Positions 8,507-17,652 of a DNA stretch of 64,000 bases are shown here, in pieces; the first letter of the stretch is position 1, and every line of letters begins with the position of its first letter. The DNA is from Gemmatimonadota bacterium. Lineage in GTDB: Bacteria > Latescibacterota > UBA2968 > GCA-2709665. The notes under the pieces are model-generated. The model worked only from the letters and a program-made list of their open reading frames with translations. It did not search any database and was not told the DNA's origin. The DNA is taken from positions 62,001-126,000 of the forward strand of contig JAPPFJ010000014.1 in assembly GCA_028877215.1 (NCBI GenBank), read 5' to 3'. Both the position numbers and the translations under genes were made by a program.

Positions 8507-9541
8507 ATGGAGGCGGTTGTCAAGACCAAACGGGGCGTTGGGTTCCTGGAACTGCGGGACGTGCCGGAGCCCGAAATTACGGACGACGAGGTCCTGATAG
8601 AGATAAAGGCGGCAGGCATCTGCGGAACGGACGTACACGTGAAACACGATACATTTCCGTACTGGCCGCCCGTGATCCTGGGCCATGAATTCTCGGGCGA
8701 GATCGTTGAGGCCGGAAGATCGGTATCGGACTGGAAGGTGGGCGACCGCGTGGTTGGAGAGCCGCATACCCTGCACTGCGGCAAGTGTTTCCTCTGTCGA
8801 AAGGGGCATATTCAGAACTGTCTGGAAAAACGATCGCCCGGCTGGGGAATCGACGGCGCGTTTACGAGATTCATGAAATATCCCACGAACCTGTTGCACC
8901 GGATTCCGGACCATATGACTTTCGAGCAGGGTGCGCTGGTTGAACCGGCGGCCAACACGGTAACGGATATCATCGATCGGCAGGCGATCGAGGTGGGCGA
9001 TTTCGTGGTAGTTCTGGGGCCGGGGCCTATCGGCCTGCTGGCCGCACAGGTTGCCCGGGTGGCTGGGGCGCGCGAAGTGATGATCGTAGGCGCGCCCGCG
9101 GACGAGGAATTGCGCCTGGCGACGGCGCGCAGGTTGGGCGTCGAGCACGTGGTGAATTTCGCGGAAGCGGATCCCGTGGAGCGCTGCATGGAATTGACCG
9201 GCGGGAAAGGGGCGGACCTGGTGATCGAGTGTTCGGGCGCGCCTCCTGCCATTGCCCAGGCTGTCGATCTGGTGTGTAAGTGGGGCCGGATATGCGGCAT
9301 CGGCCTTACAGGAAAGCGACCCGTGCAACTGGACTGGGACGCGGCGATGACCAAAGTCGTAACGCTCTTTTTCAACATGTCCACCGAATACGCGAGTTGG
9401 GACAAAACCATCTGGATGATTGCCGACGGCAAGATCGACGTGGATCCTATCATTACACACCGCCTGCCCCTTTCGGATTGGGAGAAAGGCTTCGCGGCAG
9501 CCGAGAATATGGAGGCATTGAAGGTCGTATTTACGCCCTGA
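8507..9541 (+). CDS. Zinc-dependent MDR dehydrogenase (sorbitol/threonine dehydrogenase type)
   Basis: 344 residues with a strong AAAGGAG ribosome binding site. The catalytic zinc site is CGTD (Cys ~39) with GHEFSG (His ~64). The structural zinc lobe HCGKCFLCRKGHIQNC carries four cysteines. The cofactor fold has GPGPIGLLAAQVAR. The protein should oxidise a secondary alcohol of a polyol, amino alcohol or sugar with NAD(P)+; the substrate cannot be told from sequence. It is followed by a strong terminator and appears to be monocistronic. Other carbohydrate-type genes (a tagaturonate-reductase-like gene and a DegT gene) lie about 10 kb away, but no operon links them. Confidence 0.9.
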   Translation: MEAVVKTKRGVGFLELRDVPEPEITDDEVLIEIKAAGICGTDVHVKHDTFPYWPPVILGHEFSGEIVEAGRSVSDWKVGDRVVGEPHTLHCGKCFLCRKGHIQNCLEKRSPGWGIDGAFTRFMKYPTNLLHRIPDHMTFEQGALVEPAANTVTDIIDRQAIEVGDFVVVLGPGPIGLLAAQVARVAGAREVMIVGAPADEELRLATARRLGVEHVVNFAEADPVERCMELTGGKGADLVIECSGAPPAIAQAVDLVCKWGRICGIGLTGKRPVQLDWDAAMTKVVTLFFNMSTEYASWDKTIWMIADGKIDVDPIITHRLPLSDWEKGFAAAENMEALKVVFTP

Positions 9542-9565
9542 GTGAAACCCTCCGCCAGCCAACAG

Positions 9566-9612
9566 ACGTGAAACTGCCCGCTGCCGCGGTGTGGCGTGTT
9601 TCACGTTTTTTT
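9566..9612 (+). terminator. Rho-independent terminator of the MDR dehydrogenase gene
   Basis: ACGTGAAAC at 9566-9574 pairs perfectly with GTTTCACGT at 9598-9606, with a GC-rich loop that can fold further. A run of seven T (9606-9612) follows, 25 bases after the stop codon. Confidence 0.8.
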
Positions 9613-9727
9613 CTGCAATAACCGTGGGTCCGGACCCGGTCGCCCATCCGGGATTTCGGAAAGCCGATACGATCGGCTCCGGCTGCCCGCCCATTGGTTC
9701 AGGGACCTCCTCTCTGGCCGCAATACC

Positions 9728-9756
9728 TTGACGACGGATAGAGAATTCTGTAAGTT
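9728..9756 (+). promoter_or_regulatory. Candidate promoter for the DUF2905 gene
   Basis: TTGACG at 9728-9733 and TAAGTT at 9751-9756 with 17-base spacing, 26 bases before the ATG at 9782. The -10 match is partial. Confidence 0.45.
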
Positions 9757-9781
9757 TTCACTTCTCTGAAAGGTCGTCGTC

Positions 9782-10006
9782 ATGAGCGAGTTTTCCGGCT
9801 TTGGCAGGGTCCTGATGATTGCTGGGATTCTCCTGTTTTCCGTGGGCCTGGTACTCTGGATCGGAGACCGGATTCCTTTTGCAGGGCGGTTGCCGGGAGA
9901 TATCGTCGTTCGCCGCGAGGGTTTCAGACTCTATTTTCCTGTTGTGACGTGCATCGTGGTCAGCATCGTCCTTACGCTCGTGCTGAACCTGATTTCCCGT
10001 CGCTGA
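9782..10006 (+). CDS. DUF2905 family small membrane protein
   Basis: 74 residues with two hydrophobic helices flanking the family signature FAGRLPGDIVVRREGFRLYF. AAGG precedes the ATG. DUF2905 proteins are short integral membrane proteins of unknown function, often next to queA or ruvAB in many bacteria; here queA follows 119 bases later, which fits that known neighbourhood. Confidence 0.88.
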   Translation: MSEFSGFGRVLMIAGILLFSVGLVLWIGDRIPFAGRLPGDIVVRREGFRLYFPVVTCIVVSIVLTLVLNLISRR

Positions 10007-10125
10007 CCCGAATCGAGCGAATCCATCAACGGCACACTCCGCCTGAGGTCGCCCTCCGGCAGCCGACCCGAAAAGCCTGCTATGCGCGACCAAACGTAAA
10101 CATACGTGTCCGGACATCGGGCTCA

Positions 10126-11163
10126 ATGGACCTCGCCGACTTCGATTATGAGCTTCCCGAGGAACTGATCGCGCAGTACCCGGCCTCCGAACGGGACGCC
10201 GCCCGGCTGATGGTTCTGGATCGGAAAACCGGGCGGACCGACCATACGGTGTTCCGGTCGTTTCCGGAATTGCTGCGTCCCGGTGATTGTCTGGTCGTCA
10301 ACGAGACCCGCGTTTTTCCGGCCCGCCTTAACGGGTACCGTCCCGGCACGGGCGGATCCGTTGAATTGTTGCTGGTTCGTTGCGACGGAGATTGCTGGGA
10401 AGTGCTCGCTCGTCCCGGCCGCAGGCTTCGGGAGGGCGCGGAGGTGGCCTTTCCGGACGTGGACCTCGTTGCGCAGGTGACCGAGGTTCTGCCCTCGGGA
10501 CGACGCATGGTCCGGTTCAAGGGCGGTTCGTCTCTCACGGAGGTGCTGGAAAGCCGGGGACGCATCCCGCTGCCGCCATACATCAGGCGGGAGGAGGAAC
10601 CGGCCGATCGGGAACGATATCAGTCGGTCTACGCGCGAACCCGCGGGGCCGTGGCCGCGCCCACGGCGGGGCTGCATTTTACGCCGGATCTGCTGGAACG
10701 TATCCGTGTATCCGGGGTGGAAGTCGCGCCCGTTCTGCTCCACGTGGGTCCGGGGACGTTCAAGCCCGTGGAAGTGACGGACCCGCGCCGGCACGAAATG
10801 GACGCCGAGTACTTTGAGATCGGACCCGCCGCCGCCGAAAAGGTGAACGAAAGCCGGAGGAATGGAGGGCGCGTTGTCGCGGTTGGTACGACCACCGTGC
10901 GCGCGCTGGAGTCCTCGGCTTCGCAGTCGGGCGACAGCTGGACTCTGAATCCCGGTTCGGGATGGACCCGGCTGTTTGTCTATCCCCCGTACCGGTTCAG
11001 GCTGATAGACGCGCTGGTGACGAATTTTCATCTTCCCCGCTCTACGCTGTTGATGCTTGTTTCCGCATTTGCGGACCGGGCGTTTCTACTGAAGGCGTAC
11101 GAAGATGCGGTGCGGAATCGGTATCGGTTTTACAGCTACGGCGACGCGATGTTGATTCTCTAA
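10126..11163 (+). CDS. queA: S-adenosylmethionine:tRNA ribosyltransferase-isomerase
   Basis: 345 residues from ATG 10126, the usual family length; upstream codons in frame are not conserved-looking. Typical motifs: MDLADFDYELPEELIAQYP at the start, GDCLVVNETRVFPARL, AAPTAGLHFTPDLL, LHVGPGTFKPV and TTTVRALES. The enzyme transfers and isomerises the ribosyl group of SAM onto 7-aminomethyl-7-deazaguanine at tRNA position 34, making epoxyqueuosine. The TAA stop lies exactly at the left end of a repeat A copy, so the gene's 3' boundary is formed with that element. Confidence 0.96.
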   Translation: MDLADFDYELPEELIAQYPASERDAARLMVLDRKTGRTDHTVFRSFPELLRPGDCLVVNETRVFPARLNGYRPGTGGSVELLLVRCDGDCWEVLARPGRRLREGAEVAFPDVDLVAQVTEVLPSGRRMVRFKGGSSLTEVLESRGRIPLPPYIRREEEPADRERYQSVYARTRGAVAAPTAGLHFTPDLLERIRVSGVEVAPVLLHVGPGTFKPVEVTDPRRHEMDAEYFEIGPAAAEKVNESRRNGGRVVAVGTTTVRALESSASQSGDSWTLNPGSGWTRLFVYPPYRFRLIDALVTNFHLPRSTLLMLVSAFADRAFLLKAYEDAVRNRYRFYSYGDAMLIL

Positions 11164-11328
11164 GAAGCTGTTTTAAAATTACCGGTGAGTTCCCGAGCGC
11201 GAGCGAAAAAGTGGCGGTCAAGGCGGGAAAATCCGCCCATATTTGTCTATACGGGCGGGTTTGACCAACGCCGACCGGCGCTTTTGCAGCCGCGCGAAGA
11301 CCGCTGGGAATTTTAAGACAGCTTCTAA
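11161..11328 (+). repeat. Repeat A, copy 1 (miniature inverted-repeat element)
   Basis: The ends AGAAGCTGTTTTAAAATT and, inverted, AGAAGCTGTCTTAAAATT match at 17 of 18 positions and enclose about 165 bases without coding content. TAA flanks both ends, consistent with a TA or TAA target duplication. Similar copies lie at 14494-14708 and 49877-50069, with a fragment at 61359-61397. The left flank is the queA stop codon and the right flank abuts a repeat B end. Confidence 0.85.
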
Positions 11329-11353
11329 CGGTCCGTTGATAACGTCGCTCTGC
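11327..11353 (+). repeat. Repeat B terminal fragment
   Basis: TAACGGTCCGTTGATAACGT plus GTCGCTCTG matches the terminus of the repeat B copies at 18489 and 51522. Only about 27 bases are present, immediately beside repeat A copy 1. Confidence 0.65.
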
Positions 11354-11381
11354 CGGCGGAGTTCAGGAATCGTCTGTCGTT

Positions 11382-12587
11382 ATGGTCTACGCCATTGTGC
11401 TTGCCGCCGGCCAGGGCCGGCGGATGGGTGGCGGTCCGCCCAAGCAGTTCGTGAGTCTGGCCGGGCGTCCGTTGCTTTTCCATGCGTTGGCGGCGTTCGA
11501 ACGCGCGAGTCAGGTCGACCGCGTGGTGCTTGTCACGCTGGCGGATCGCGTGGATCGATGCCGGGAGGACGTCCGCTGGTGGGACATGGGAAAAGTAACC
11601 GCCGTTGTAGCGGGCGGGGAACGGCGTCAGGACTCCGTTGCTGAGGGACTTGGGGCGGTGCCGGCCGCCGCGAGTGTCATTGCCGTCCATGACGGGGCGC
11701 GGCCGCTGATACTGCCCGAACAGATCGACGCTGTCGTCGATCTGGCGCGCAGGAAGGGCTCGGCTGTGCTGGGTACGCCCGTAACGGACACGGTAAAGGA
11801 GATCGAAGACGGACGGGTTCTGCACACGCTGGACCGGTCGCGAATGTGGTGCGTTCAGACCCCGCAGGCGTTTCGCGCGACGATCTTTCGAGAAGCGCAC
11901 GGCGAGGCCGCGCGGAGGGGGTATGAAGGTACGGACGATACGTCGCTTGTCGAACACCTGAATGTACCGGTATACGTGGTGGTGGGCCGGGAGGATAATC
12001 TTAAAATCACTGCGCCCGAGGATCTGGCGATGGCGAATTCGATCCTGAGATCCAGAACGGTGAGCGTGCCATCGAATCTCCGCGTGGGTCACGGTTACGA
12101 CGTGCACAGGCTGATTTCCGGCCGCCCGTTGATTCTGGGCGGGGTGACCGTTCCGTTCGACCGGGGCCTGCACGGGCATTCCGACGCCGACGTACTTTCC
12201 CATGCGGTTGCGGATGCCGTTCTCGGCGCGATGTGTCTGGGCGATATCGGTGATCACTTTCCCGACGACGATCCGGAATACGCCGGGATTTCAAGCCTGA
12301 TTCTGCTGGAGCGGGTGTCGGAACTGGCACGCGAGAACGCGGCCGAAATTGTAAACGTGGATGCCACCGTGATCGCGCAGCGCCCGAAGCTTGCGCCGCA
12401 CGCCGCCCATATGCGTGAGAGGATGGCCGAGGCGCTCGGAATCGCGACGGAACGGCTGTCGGTAAAGGCAACGACGACCGAGGGCCTGGGGTTTGCAGGA
12501 ATGGAACAGGGAATCGCCGCTCAGGCGGTCGCCCTGGTGTCACTGGGGGCGGGACCCATCGACCCGGTAAGAGAGAACGCAGGATAG
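11382..12587 (+). CDS. ispDF: Bifunctional MEP cytidylyltransferase / MECDP synthase fusion
   Basis: 401 residues. Residues 1-225 are IspD (start VYAIVLAAGQGRRMGGG, then VHDGARPLI, then TPQAFR). Residues ~232-390 are IspF (RVGHGYDVHRL with the metal-binding Asp and His, then GHSDADVLSHAVADAVLGA, then KATTTEGLGFAG). Together they carry out the third and fifth steps of the methylerythritol phosphate route to isoprenoids. The fusion is well known in several phyla. The next gene, dedA, starts 7 bases downstream. Confidence 0.96.
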   Translation: MVYAIVLAAGQGRRMGGGPPKQFVSLAGRPLLFHALAAFERASQVDRVVLVTLADRVDRCREDVRWWDMGKVTAVVAGGERRQDSVAEGLGAVPAAASVIAVHDGARPLILPEQIDAVVDLARRKGSAVLGTPVTDTVKEIEDGRVLHTLDRSRMWCVQTPQAFRATIFREAHGEAARRGYEGTDDTSLVEHLNVPVYVVVGREDNLKITAPEDLAMANSILRSRTVSVPSNLRVGHGYDVHRLISGRPLILGGVTVPFDRGLHGHSDADVLSHAVADAVLGAMCLGDIGDHFPDDDPEYAGISSLILLERVSELARENAAEIVNVDATVIAQRPKLAPHAAHMRERMAEALGIATERLSVKATTTEGLGFAGMEQGIAAQAVALVSLGAGPIDPVRENAG

Positions 12588-12594
12588 AGCTTCA

Positions 12595-13293
12595 ATGGAG
12601 GGCTGGTTGGATTTTCCGTTCGATCTTTCGTTCGTGTCTCAGGCATGGGAGCAATTTCTGCTGATTCTGAACGATCAGCCCCCGGAGTTGATCTGTTTCT
12701 TCTTGTTTCTCGGCGCTTTTCTGGAGAATCTGATACCGCCTATTCCCGGCGATACCCTTATCGTATTCGGCGCATATCTGGCCGGGTTGGGTATTGTCCA
12801 CCTGGTTCCGGCGTATCTGGCGATGTGGTTGGGCAGCACTTTGGGATGTCTGCTGGTCTACGCGGTGGCGTACTGGAAGGGGCGGGCGTTCTTTCTGGGT
12901 TTCAGGTCCCGGATTTTCTCGGAGAAGAATCTGGACAGGGTGGAGGCGGGTTTTTCCCGGTACGGCGATCGGATCGTCATCTTCAACCGGTTCCTGCCAA
13001 CGGTGCGCGCCTTTGTCGGTATCGTAGCGGGCATCAGCCGGATACACCCCGTTCGGATGCTCGTTTACGTGGTCCTCAGTACGCTGCTCTGGAACAGCCT
13101 GCTGGTGTATTTCGGATTGAAGGTAGGCGAAAACTGGGGATTGGTGGTCGACGCGCTGCGGACCTATAACCGGGTGATTCTCGTACTGATGGCTGCTGGA
13201 GGGATCGGGTACTGGCTCTGGCGCAGAAAGAAGAAACGTGGAAAATCACGCGATTCGGGGGATCCGATACCACCCGACGTCGAGTCGCCCTGA
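12595..13293 (+). CDS. DedA/SNARE-associated family membrane protein
   Basis: 232 residues with several membrane helices. It carries the DedA signature: FLENLIPPIPGDTLIVFGAY, then GDRIVIFNRFLPTVRAFVGIVAGI with the conserved basic residue region. DedA proteins are polytopic inner-membrane transporters, with members linked to undecaprenyl phosphate or phospholipid flipping. The C-terminus (KKKRGKSRDSGD) is basic and cytosolic. It ends 64 bases before the ddl start and is probably in one operon with ispDF and ddl; the ddl neighbour fits a cell-envelope role. Confidence 0.9.
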   Translation: MEGWLDFPFDLSFVSQAWEQFLLILNDQPPELICFFLFLGAFLENLIPPIPGDTLIVFGAYLAGLGIVHLVPAYLAMWLGSTLGCLLVYAVAYWKGRAFFLGFRSRIFSEKNLDRVEAGFSRYGDRIVIFNRFLPTVRAFVGIVAGISRIHPVRMLVYVVLSTLLWNSLLVYFGLKVGENWGLVVDALRTYNRVILVLMAAGGIGYWLWRRKKKRGKSRDSGDPIPPDVESP

Positions 13294-13357
13294 CGCATTG
13301 AATGATCTTCCGGAATCCGGGATGGAAAAACGCCAAAAATCGCTCGAGGAAAAGTCG

Positions 13358-14461
13358 ATGGGTAAAAAGACCCGCGTCGGTGTGCTGTTCGGCGGGAAAT
13401 CCGCCGAGCACGAAGTGTCGCTGGAATCCGCCAGGAACGTTGTAGAAGCAATTGACAGGGAAAAGTACGAAGTAGTATTGATCGGCATCGACCGTGGAGG
13501 CACGTGGCACCTGAGTGCCCCGTCCCGGCTTTACGTCGAGGCCGCCGGCTCTGCCCTCCCGGCGCTGACGGCAGGAGACGCGGACGACGGCGTGACACTC
13601 GTACCGCAGGATACCGGCGGCGCCCGTCTCGTACGTTCATCCGACAATCAGAGTCTTGAGGCGCTTGACGTGGTGTTCCCCGTTCTGCACGGACCGTTCG
13701 GAGAGGACGGCACCATTCAGGGGATGTTGAAACTGGCCGACATTCCTTTCGTGGGCGCGGGTGTTCTGGGTTCGGCTGTGGCCATGGACAAAGACGTCAT
13801 GAAACGCCTGCTGCGCGAGGCCGGTATTCCGACTCCCGATTTTGTGGCAGGTTCACGGTCCTGCGGGGAAATCGAATTTGATGCGGTTGTGAGAAGGCTG
13901 GGGTTGCCCGTTTTCGTAAAGCCGGCCAATCTTGGATCTTCGGTTGGCGTCACCCGGGTGGGTGGACGAGAGACGTTTGCCAATGCGGTTGAACTGGCGT
14001 TTCAGTACGACCACAAGATTTTGATCGAGGCAAACGCGGGGGGGCGCGAGATCGAGGTTTCGGTGCTGGGCAACGACGATCCGGTCGCATCCGTACCGGG
14101 TGAAATAATCCCCCATCACGACTTCTACACGTACGAGGCGAAATACATCGACGAGAACGGGGCCGGACTGGTTATTCCGGCGGACCTGCCCGAGGCGACC
14201 GTACACAGGGTACAGGCGTTGGCGATCCAGGCCTTCACAACGCTTTGCTGTGAGGGAATGGCGCGCGTGGATTGCTTTCTGCGCGGTGAAGATGAAGTGC
14301 TCGTCAACGAAATCAACACCATTCCGGGCTTTACGCGAATCAGCATGTATCCGAAGCTGTGGGAGGCGAGCGGGGTGTCCTACACGGAACTGGTCGACCG
14401 CCTGATTCAGCTCGCGTTCGAACGACACGGGCGGGAGCAGCGGCTCAGGACGTCCGTGTAA
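13358..14461 (+). CDS. ddl: D-alanine--D-alanine ligase
   Basis: 367 residues from ATG 13358, preceded by GAGGA at good distance (an ATG at 13322 is an alternative). ATP-grasp ligase motifs: GVLFGGKSAEHEVSLESA, LHGPFGEDGTIQG, FVKPANLGSSVGV, EIEVSVLG and DCFLRGEDEVLVNEINTIPG. Joins two D-alanines in the cytoplasm for peptidoglycan precursor synthesis, so the organism makes a normal wall. Follows dedA. Confidence 0.96.
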   Translation: MGKKTRVGVLFGGKSAEHEVSLESARNVVEAIDREKYEVVLIGIDRGGTWHLSAPSRLYVEAAGSALPALTAGDADDGVTLVPQDTGGARLVRSSDNQSLEALDVVFPVLHGPFGEDGTIQGMLKLADIPFVGAGVLGSAVAMDKDVMKRLLREAGIPTPDFVAGSRSCGEIEFDAVVRRLGLPVFVKPANLGSSVGVTRVGGRETFANAVELAFQYDHKILIEANAGGREIEVSVLGNDDPVASVPGEIIPHHDFYTYEAKYIDENGAGLVIPADLPEATVHRVQALAIQAFTTLCCEGMARVDCFLRGEDEVLVNEINTIPGFTRISMYPKLWEASGVSYTELVDRLIQLAFERHGREQRLRTSV

Positions 14462-14493
14462 CATCCGCGTGGGTTGATCGGAATTGCGGCAGC

Positions 14494-14708
14494 TAAGAAG
14501 CTGTTTTAAAATTCCTGGTGAGTCCCGAGCGCGCGCGAAAATGTGTCGGTTATGAGGCGCGAGGGGCGCGCAGCGCCGACGGGCAAATTCGGCTATGAGA
14601 GGCGAGCAAGCGCAGCCTCGATCTCGTAAGACGGGTGGATTTGACCAACGCAGACCGACGCTTTTGCAGCCGCGCGAAGACCGCTGGGGGTTTTAAGACA
14701 GCTTCTAA
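14494..14708 (+). repeat. Repeat A, copy 2
   Basis: Same termini as copy 1, TAA on both sides, about 215 bases; the interior is about 50 bases longer than copy 1 and contains GC-rich short inverted motifs around GAGGGGCGCGCAGC. The right end runs into the cysS ribosome binding site (AAGGAG), so the element forms the gene's 5' boundary. Confidence 0.85.
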
Positions 14709-14718
14709 GGAGCAGTCA

Positions 14719-16131
14719 ATGGCCATTTGCTTTTACAATAGTCTGACCCGGGAAAAAGAGGAATTCAAAGAGATCGAGCCGGGCAGGGTCACGTTCTACA
14801 GTTGCGGGCCGACCGTTCACGATTATTCCCATATCGGAAATTTCAAGACGTTTATCGTCTTCGATCTGATCAAGCGCTATCTGACGTATCGCGGATATCG
14901 GGTTGATCACGTGATGAACATCACCGACGTGGACGACAATATCATCGGAAAGGTTCGCGACGAAAAGACGACGCTGAAGGCGCTCACCGAACGGTATACG
15001 GCGGCCTTTTTCGAGGACATGGCAACGTTGAATGTGCTGCCGGCCGATCACTATCCACGGGCGACGGAACACATCCCCGAAATGGTGGAGATGATCTCGC
15101 GGATGATTGAGGACGGCCATGCGTACGTGCACGACGGATCCGTGTATTTTTCAATACGGAGCTTTCCCTCGTACGGGGAGCTGGCGCAACTGGATGTTTC
15201 CGGATTGCAGACAGGCGCCAGCGGGGTGGATACGGACAAATACGACAAGGAAGACGCGAGGGACTTCGTGTTGTGGAAGGCGTGGAAACCGGAAGACGGA
15301 GACGTGTTCTGGAAGTCGGATCTGGGAACGGGAAGGCCGGGCTGGCACATGGAATGCTCGTGCATGTCAATCAAGTATCTGGGGGAAACCATCGACATCC
15401 ACGCCGGGGCGGTCGATCTGATTTTTCCGCACCACCAGAATGAAATTGCGCAAAGCGAGGCGGTAACGGGCAAGCGCTTCGTCAATTACTGGCTGCACGG
15501 CGCGCATATCAATGTCGACGACGAGAAGATGTCCAAGAGCCTGGGCAATTTCCTGACGATTCGCGACGTCGTGAGTTCCCCCGATGACGCGCGCGCCTTC
15601 CGGTACCTTGTGGTAAGCAATCATTACCGCACCGCGTTCAATTTTTCAAAGGAAGTGCTCGACGCAGCGAGAAGTACCATACGAAGGTTGGACAACTTCA
15701 GGCGCAGGCTTGGCGAGGTCACGCGGACAAGTGGTGGAGAAGACCCCGAGCCTTTGCTTGAAACGGCGCGTGAAGGATTTGTCAGGCACATGGATGACGA
15801 TCTCAACGCGCCTCGCGCGATGAGCGCCGTTTTCGGAATGGTAAATGCCGTGGAGGACCTGATCCGCGAGGGACGGGTGGACCGGGATGGCGCCGGCGGA
15901 ATTGACGGTTTCCTGGACGAGATCGATCGGGTGCTGGGGGTGTTCTGTGCGACACCCGGAGATGACGGTGACGAGGAACTTCCGGACGATCTTACGGCAC
16001 TGATCGCGGAACGCGACCGGGCCAGGAAGGAAAGGAATTGGGCGCAGGCGGACGAGATTCGGGACCGGTTCACGGAATTGGGGTATACGTTGGAAGACAC
16101 ACCCGAAGGGACGGTGTGGAAGCGGTCCTGA
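14719..16131 (+). CDS. cysS: Cysteinyl-tRNA synthetase
   Basis: 470 residues from ATG 14719 with AAGGAG eight bases before it. Class I motifs: SCGPTVHDYSHIGNFKT (zinc Cys and HIGN), DVDDN, GWHMECSCMS, HHQNEIAQSEA (zinc His) and EKMSKSLGNFLT. Charges tRNA-Cys. The frame is open further upstream through repeat A, but that extension is repeat sequence and not part of the family. The 3' end is followed by repeat D and tRNA-Thr. Confidence 0.97.
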   Translation: MAICFYNSLTREKEEFKEIEPGRVTFYSCGPTVHDYSHIGNFKTFIVFDLIKRYLTYRGYRVDHVMNITDVDDNIIGKVRDEKTTLKALTERYTAAFFEDMATLNVLPADHYPRATEHIPEMVEMISRMIEDGHAYVHDGSVYFSIRSFPSYGELAQLDVSGLQTGASGVDTDKYDKEDARDFVLWKAWKPEDGDVFWKSDLGTGRPGWHMECSCMSIKYLGETIDIHAGAVDLIFPHHQNEIAQSEAVTGKRFVNYWLHGAHINVDDEKMSKSLGNFLTIRDVVSSPDDARAFRYLVVSNHYRTAFNFSKEVLDAARSTIRRLDNFRRRLGEVTRTSGGEDPEPLLETAREGFVRHMDDDLNAPRAMSAVFGMVNAVEDLIREGRVDRDGAGGIDGFLDEIDRVLGVFCATPGDDGDEELPDDLTALIAERDRARKERNWAQADEIRDRFTELGYTLEDTPEGTVWKRS

Positions 16132-16198
16132 CGGACCGCGAGCGCCTTCCGGACCGCACGAGGGCCCTGGCGTTTATTTCGGACACGGCAGATCAGTT

Positions 16199-16399
16199 GA
16201 TTAACATCAATTCCGCAAAAGCCGCAACGCGGCACCGTGACGAAACCCTTCGAAACAGGCCGAAATGGTCGTCATGAAGGACATTTTTTCGGTTCACGTA
16301 CAGTGTCCTGGTGTATCCTGGTAATCAGCAGTCTAATCGCCTTTTTAACTGACACATATTCGAATTAACGTCCTCGAAAAATGAGGAATCAAGGTTAAA
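16199..16399 (+). repeat. Repeat D, copy 1
   Basis: About 200 bases similar to the inverted sequence at 53752-53953. Shared blocks include CCTGGTGTATCCTGGTAATC, then ATATTCGAATTAACGTCC, then GAATCAAGGTTAA; at the other end GCAACGCGGC and AAACCCTTCGAAAC correspond. Ends read GATTAACATCAATTCCG and, inverted, TTAACCTTGATTCC, an imperfect terminal inverted repeat. It stops four bases before tRNA-Thr. Confidence 0.75.
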
Positions 16400-16402
16400 C
16401 GG

Positions 16403-16477
16403 GCCGCCCTAGCTCAGCGGTAGAGCAACGGATTTGTAATCCGTAGGTCGGGGGTTCGAACCCCCCGGGCGGCTCCA
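16403..16477 (+). tRNA. tRNA-Thr (anticodon TGT)
   Basis: Complete cloverleaf: acceptor GCCGCCC/GGGCGGC, D arm GCTCAGCGGTAGAGC, anticodon arm ACGGA-TTTGTAA-TCCGT giving anticodon TGT, T arm GGGGGTTCGAACCCCCC. The discriminator is T and CCA is encoded. It reads ACA codons. Confidence 0.96.
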
Positions 16478-16569
16478 TTTTTTCGGTTCGCCTGATTATA
16501 GTCGAATTGAGGTTTAACACAGGTGACGGTCATACACTGGCCGCCTGTCGCCCGCAGACAGGACAACTT

Positions 16570-16815
16570 ATGAACGTCCCCTCCATTGAAAGCCGAGTCG
16601 CCGCTCTGGAAGCGATTGTCGAGCAGATCAGCCACCGATTGAATAGTATCGACAACCGATTGAACAACATGGACAACCGCATGGACGGCGGTTTTACGAA
16701 CATCGAAAATCGAATCAACAGCAACTTCAAGTGGCTTGTCGGCCTGCTGACTACGGTTCTCATTGCCAACATCGGAACGGCTGTCACTATCATATTGACG
16801 TTGAGTAAATCTTGA
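16570..16815 (+). CDS. Small coiled-coil membrane-anchored protein
   Basis: 81 residues from ATG 16570. Residues 1-50 form a repeated coiled coil with an N-rich heptad pattern (RLNSIDNRLNNMDNRMDGG). Residues ~55-78 form one membrane helix (WLVGLLTTVLIANIGTAVTI). The architecture matches the gene at 63525-63797 and resembles phage-type XhlA-like or DUF1640-like short proteins. No promoter or operon partner visible; it follows tRNA-Thr. Function unknown. Confidence 0.65.
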   Translation: MNVPSIESRVAALEAIVEQISHRLNSIDNRLNNMDNRMDGGFTNIENRINSNFKWLVGLLTTVLIANIGTAVTIILTLSKS

Positions 16816-16881
16816 GTCCCGGGTCGGCTTCAGTTCTTCGGATAACCTCGACGCTGCCACGCAATGCGTCTTGTCACCGGG

Positions 16882-17625
16882 CTAAACCCGGTCGCCGGTC
16901 ACCATGTGAATCCGCTGTCCTTCCGCGAACGTGACCGGGGGCTTGTCCACCGATTCGTCCGCGATCATCTTGTCCAGCACCTCCGCCACACCCGAAACCG
17001 CGTGCCCGATCAGCAATTCTCCTTTTTCCTTCGTTGCCAGCTTCGCAGCCTCATTGACCATAAGCGCCGCATGTACACGTTCCGGCGCAAGCGCCATCAT
17101 CGTCGAAGTCTCGAATTCGCAGGCGTGACCGGGAAGACGATTGGCCTCCATGGTTGAAAAGACCAGCGCGGGATCGCACACGTCCCAGTACGATTGAAAC
17201 CGGAGATTCAGACCCAGGCGTTCCCGGTACTCGTCTATGCGGCGCATGATCGGTTTCACGTTCCCGCCGTGGCCGTTCAGAATCAGGATATTTCCGACAC
17301 CCGCCCGCCTGAGTGAATCGCACACGTCGTAAACGTACTCGCAGAAGATCTCCGGCCGCACCGTCAGCGTCCCGATGTGCTCCATCCATTGCTCCGATAC
17401 ACCGATGCTAACGGGAGACGCCACCACAACCCGGGGATGAAGACGTCTGGCCGCCTGTTCCGCGACGTGGGTGACGTGAAACGCATCGTGAATCATCGCC
17501 AGATGTTCATTGTGCTGCTCGGTGGCGCCCACCGGCACAATCGCCGCCTCGATCTCACCCGATTCCATTCGCTGCCGAAATTCCGTCCGGGTCAGGTCCC
17601 CTACAAATACTCGCTTGTCCGCCAT
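16882..17625 (-). CDS. Creatininase-family metal-dependent amidohydrolase
   Basis: 247 residues, AGGAG before the ATG. Metal-binding motifs of the family are present: PVGATEQHNEHL, NGHGGN and HACEFETSTMMAL, with His and Asp at IHDAF. Members open cyclic amides such as creatinine or act in cofactor pathways; the substrate here is unknown. Translated 27 bases after the PhyH-like gene, so probably one transcript. The stop overlaps a small hairpin (ACCGGG/CCCGGT at 16877-16893). Confidence 0.88.
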   Translation of the reverse strand: MADKRVFVGDLTRTEFRQRMESGEIEAAIVPVGATEQHNEHLAMIHDAFHVTHVAEQAARRLHPRVVVASPVSIGVSEQWMEHIGTLTVRPEIFCEYVYDVCDSLRRAGVGNILILNGHGGNVKPIMRRIDEYRERLGLNLRFQSYWDVCDPALVFSTMEANRLPGHACEFETSTMMALAPERVHAALMVNEAAKLATKEKGELLIGHAVSGVAEVLDKMIADESVDKPPVTFAEGQRIHMVTGDRV

Positions 17626-17652
17626 TGGGAATACTCCTCGGAAGTATTGTTT

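Noticed and set aside
14635-14718. N-terminal extension of cysS through repeat A
   Set aside because: The extra residues are repeat sequence read in frame, the same peptide arises from the other repeat A copies, and a good ribosome binding site precedes ATG 14719.
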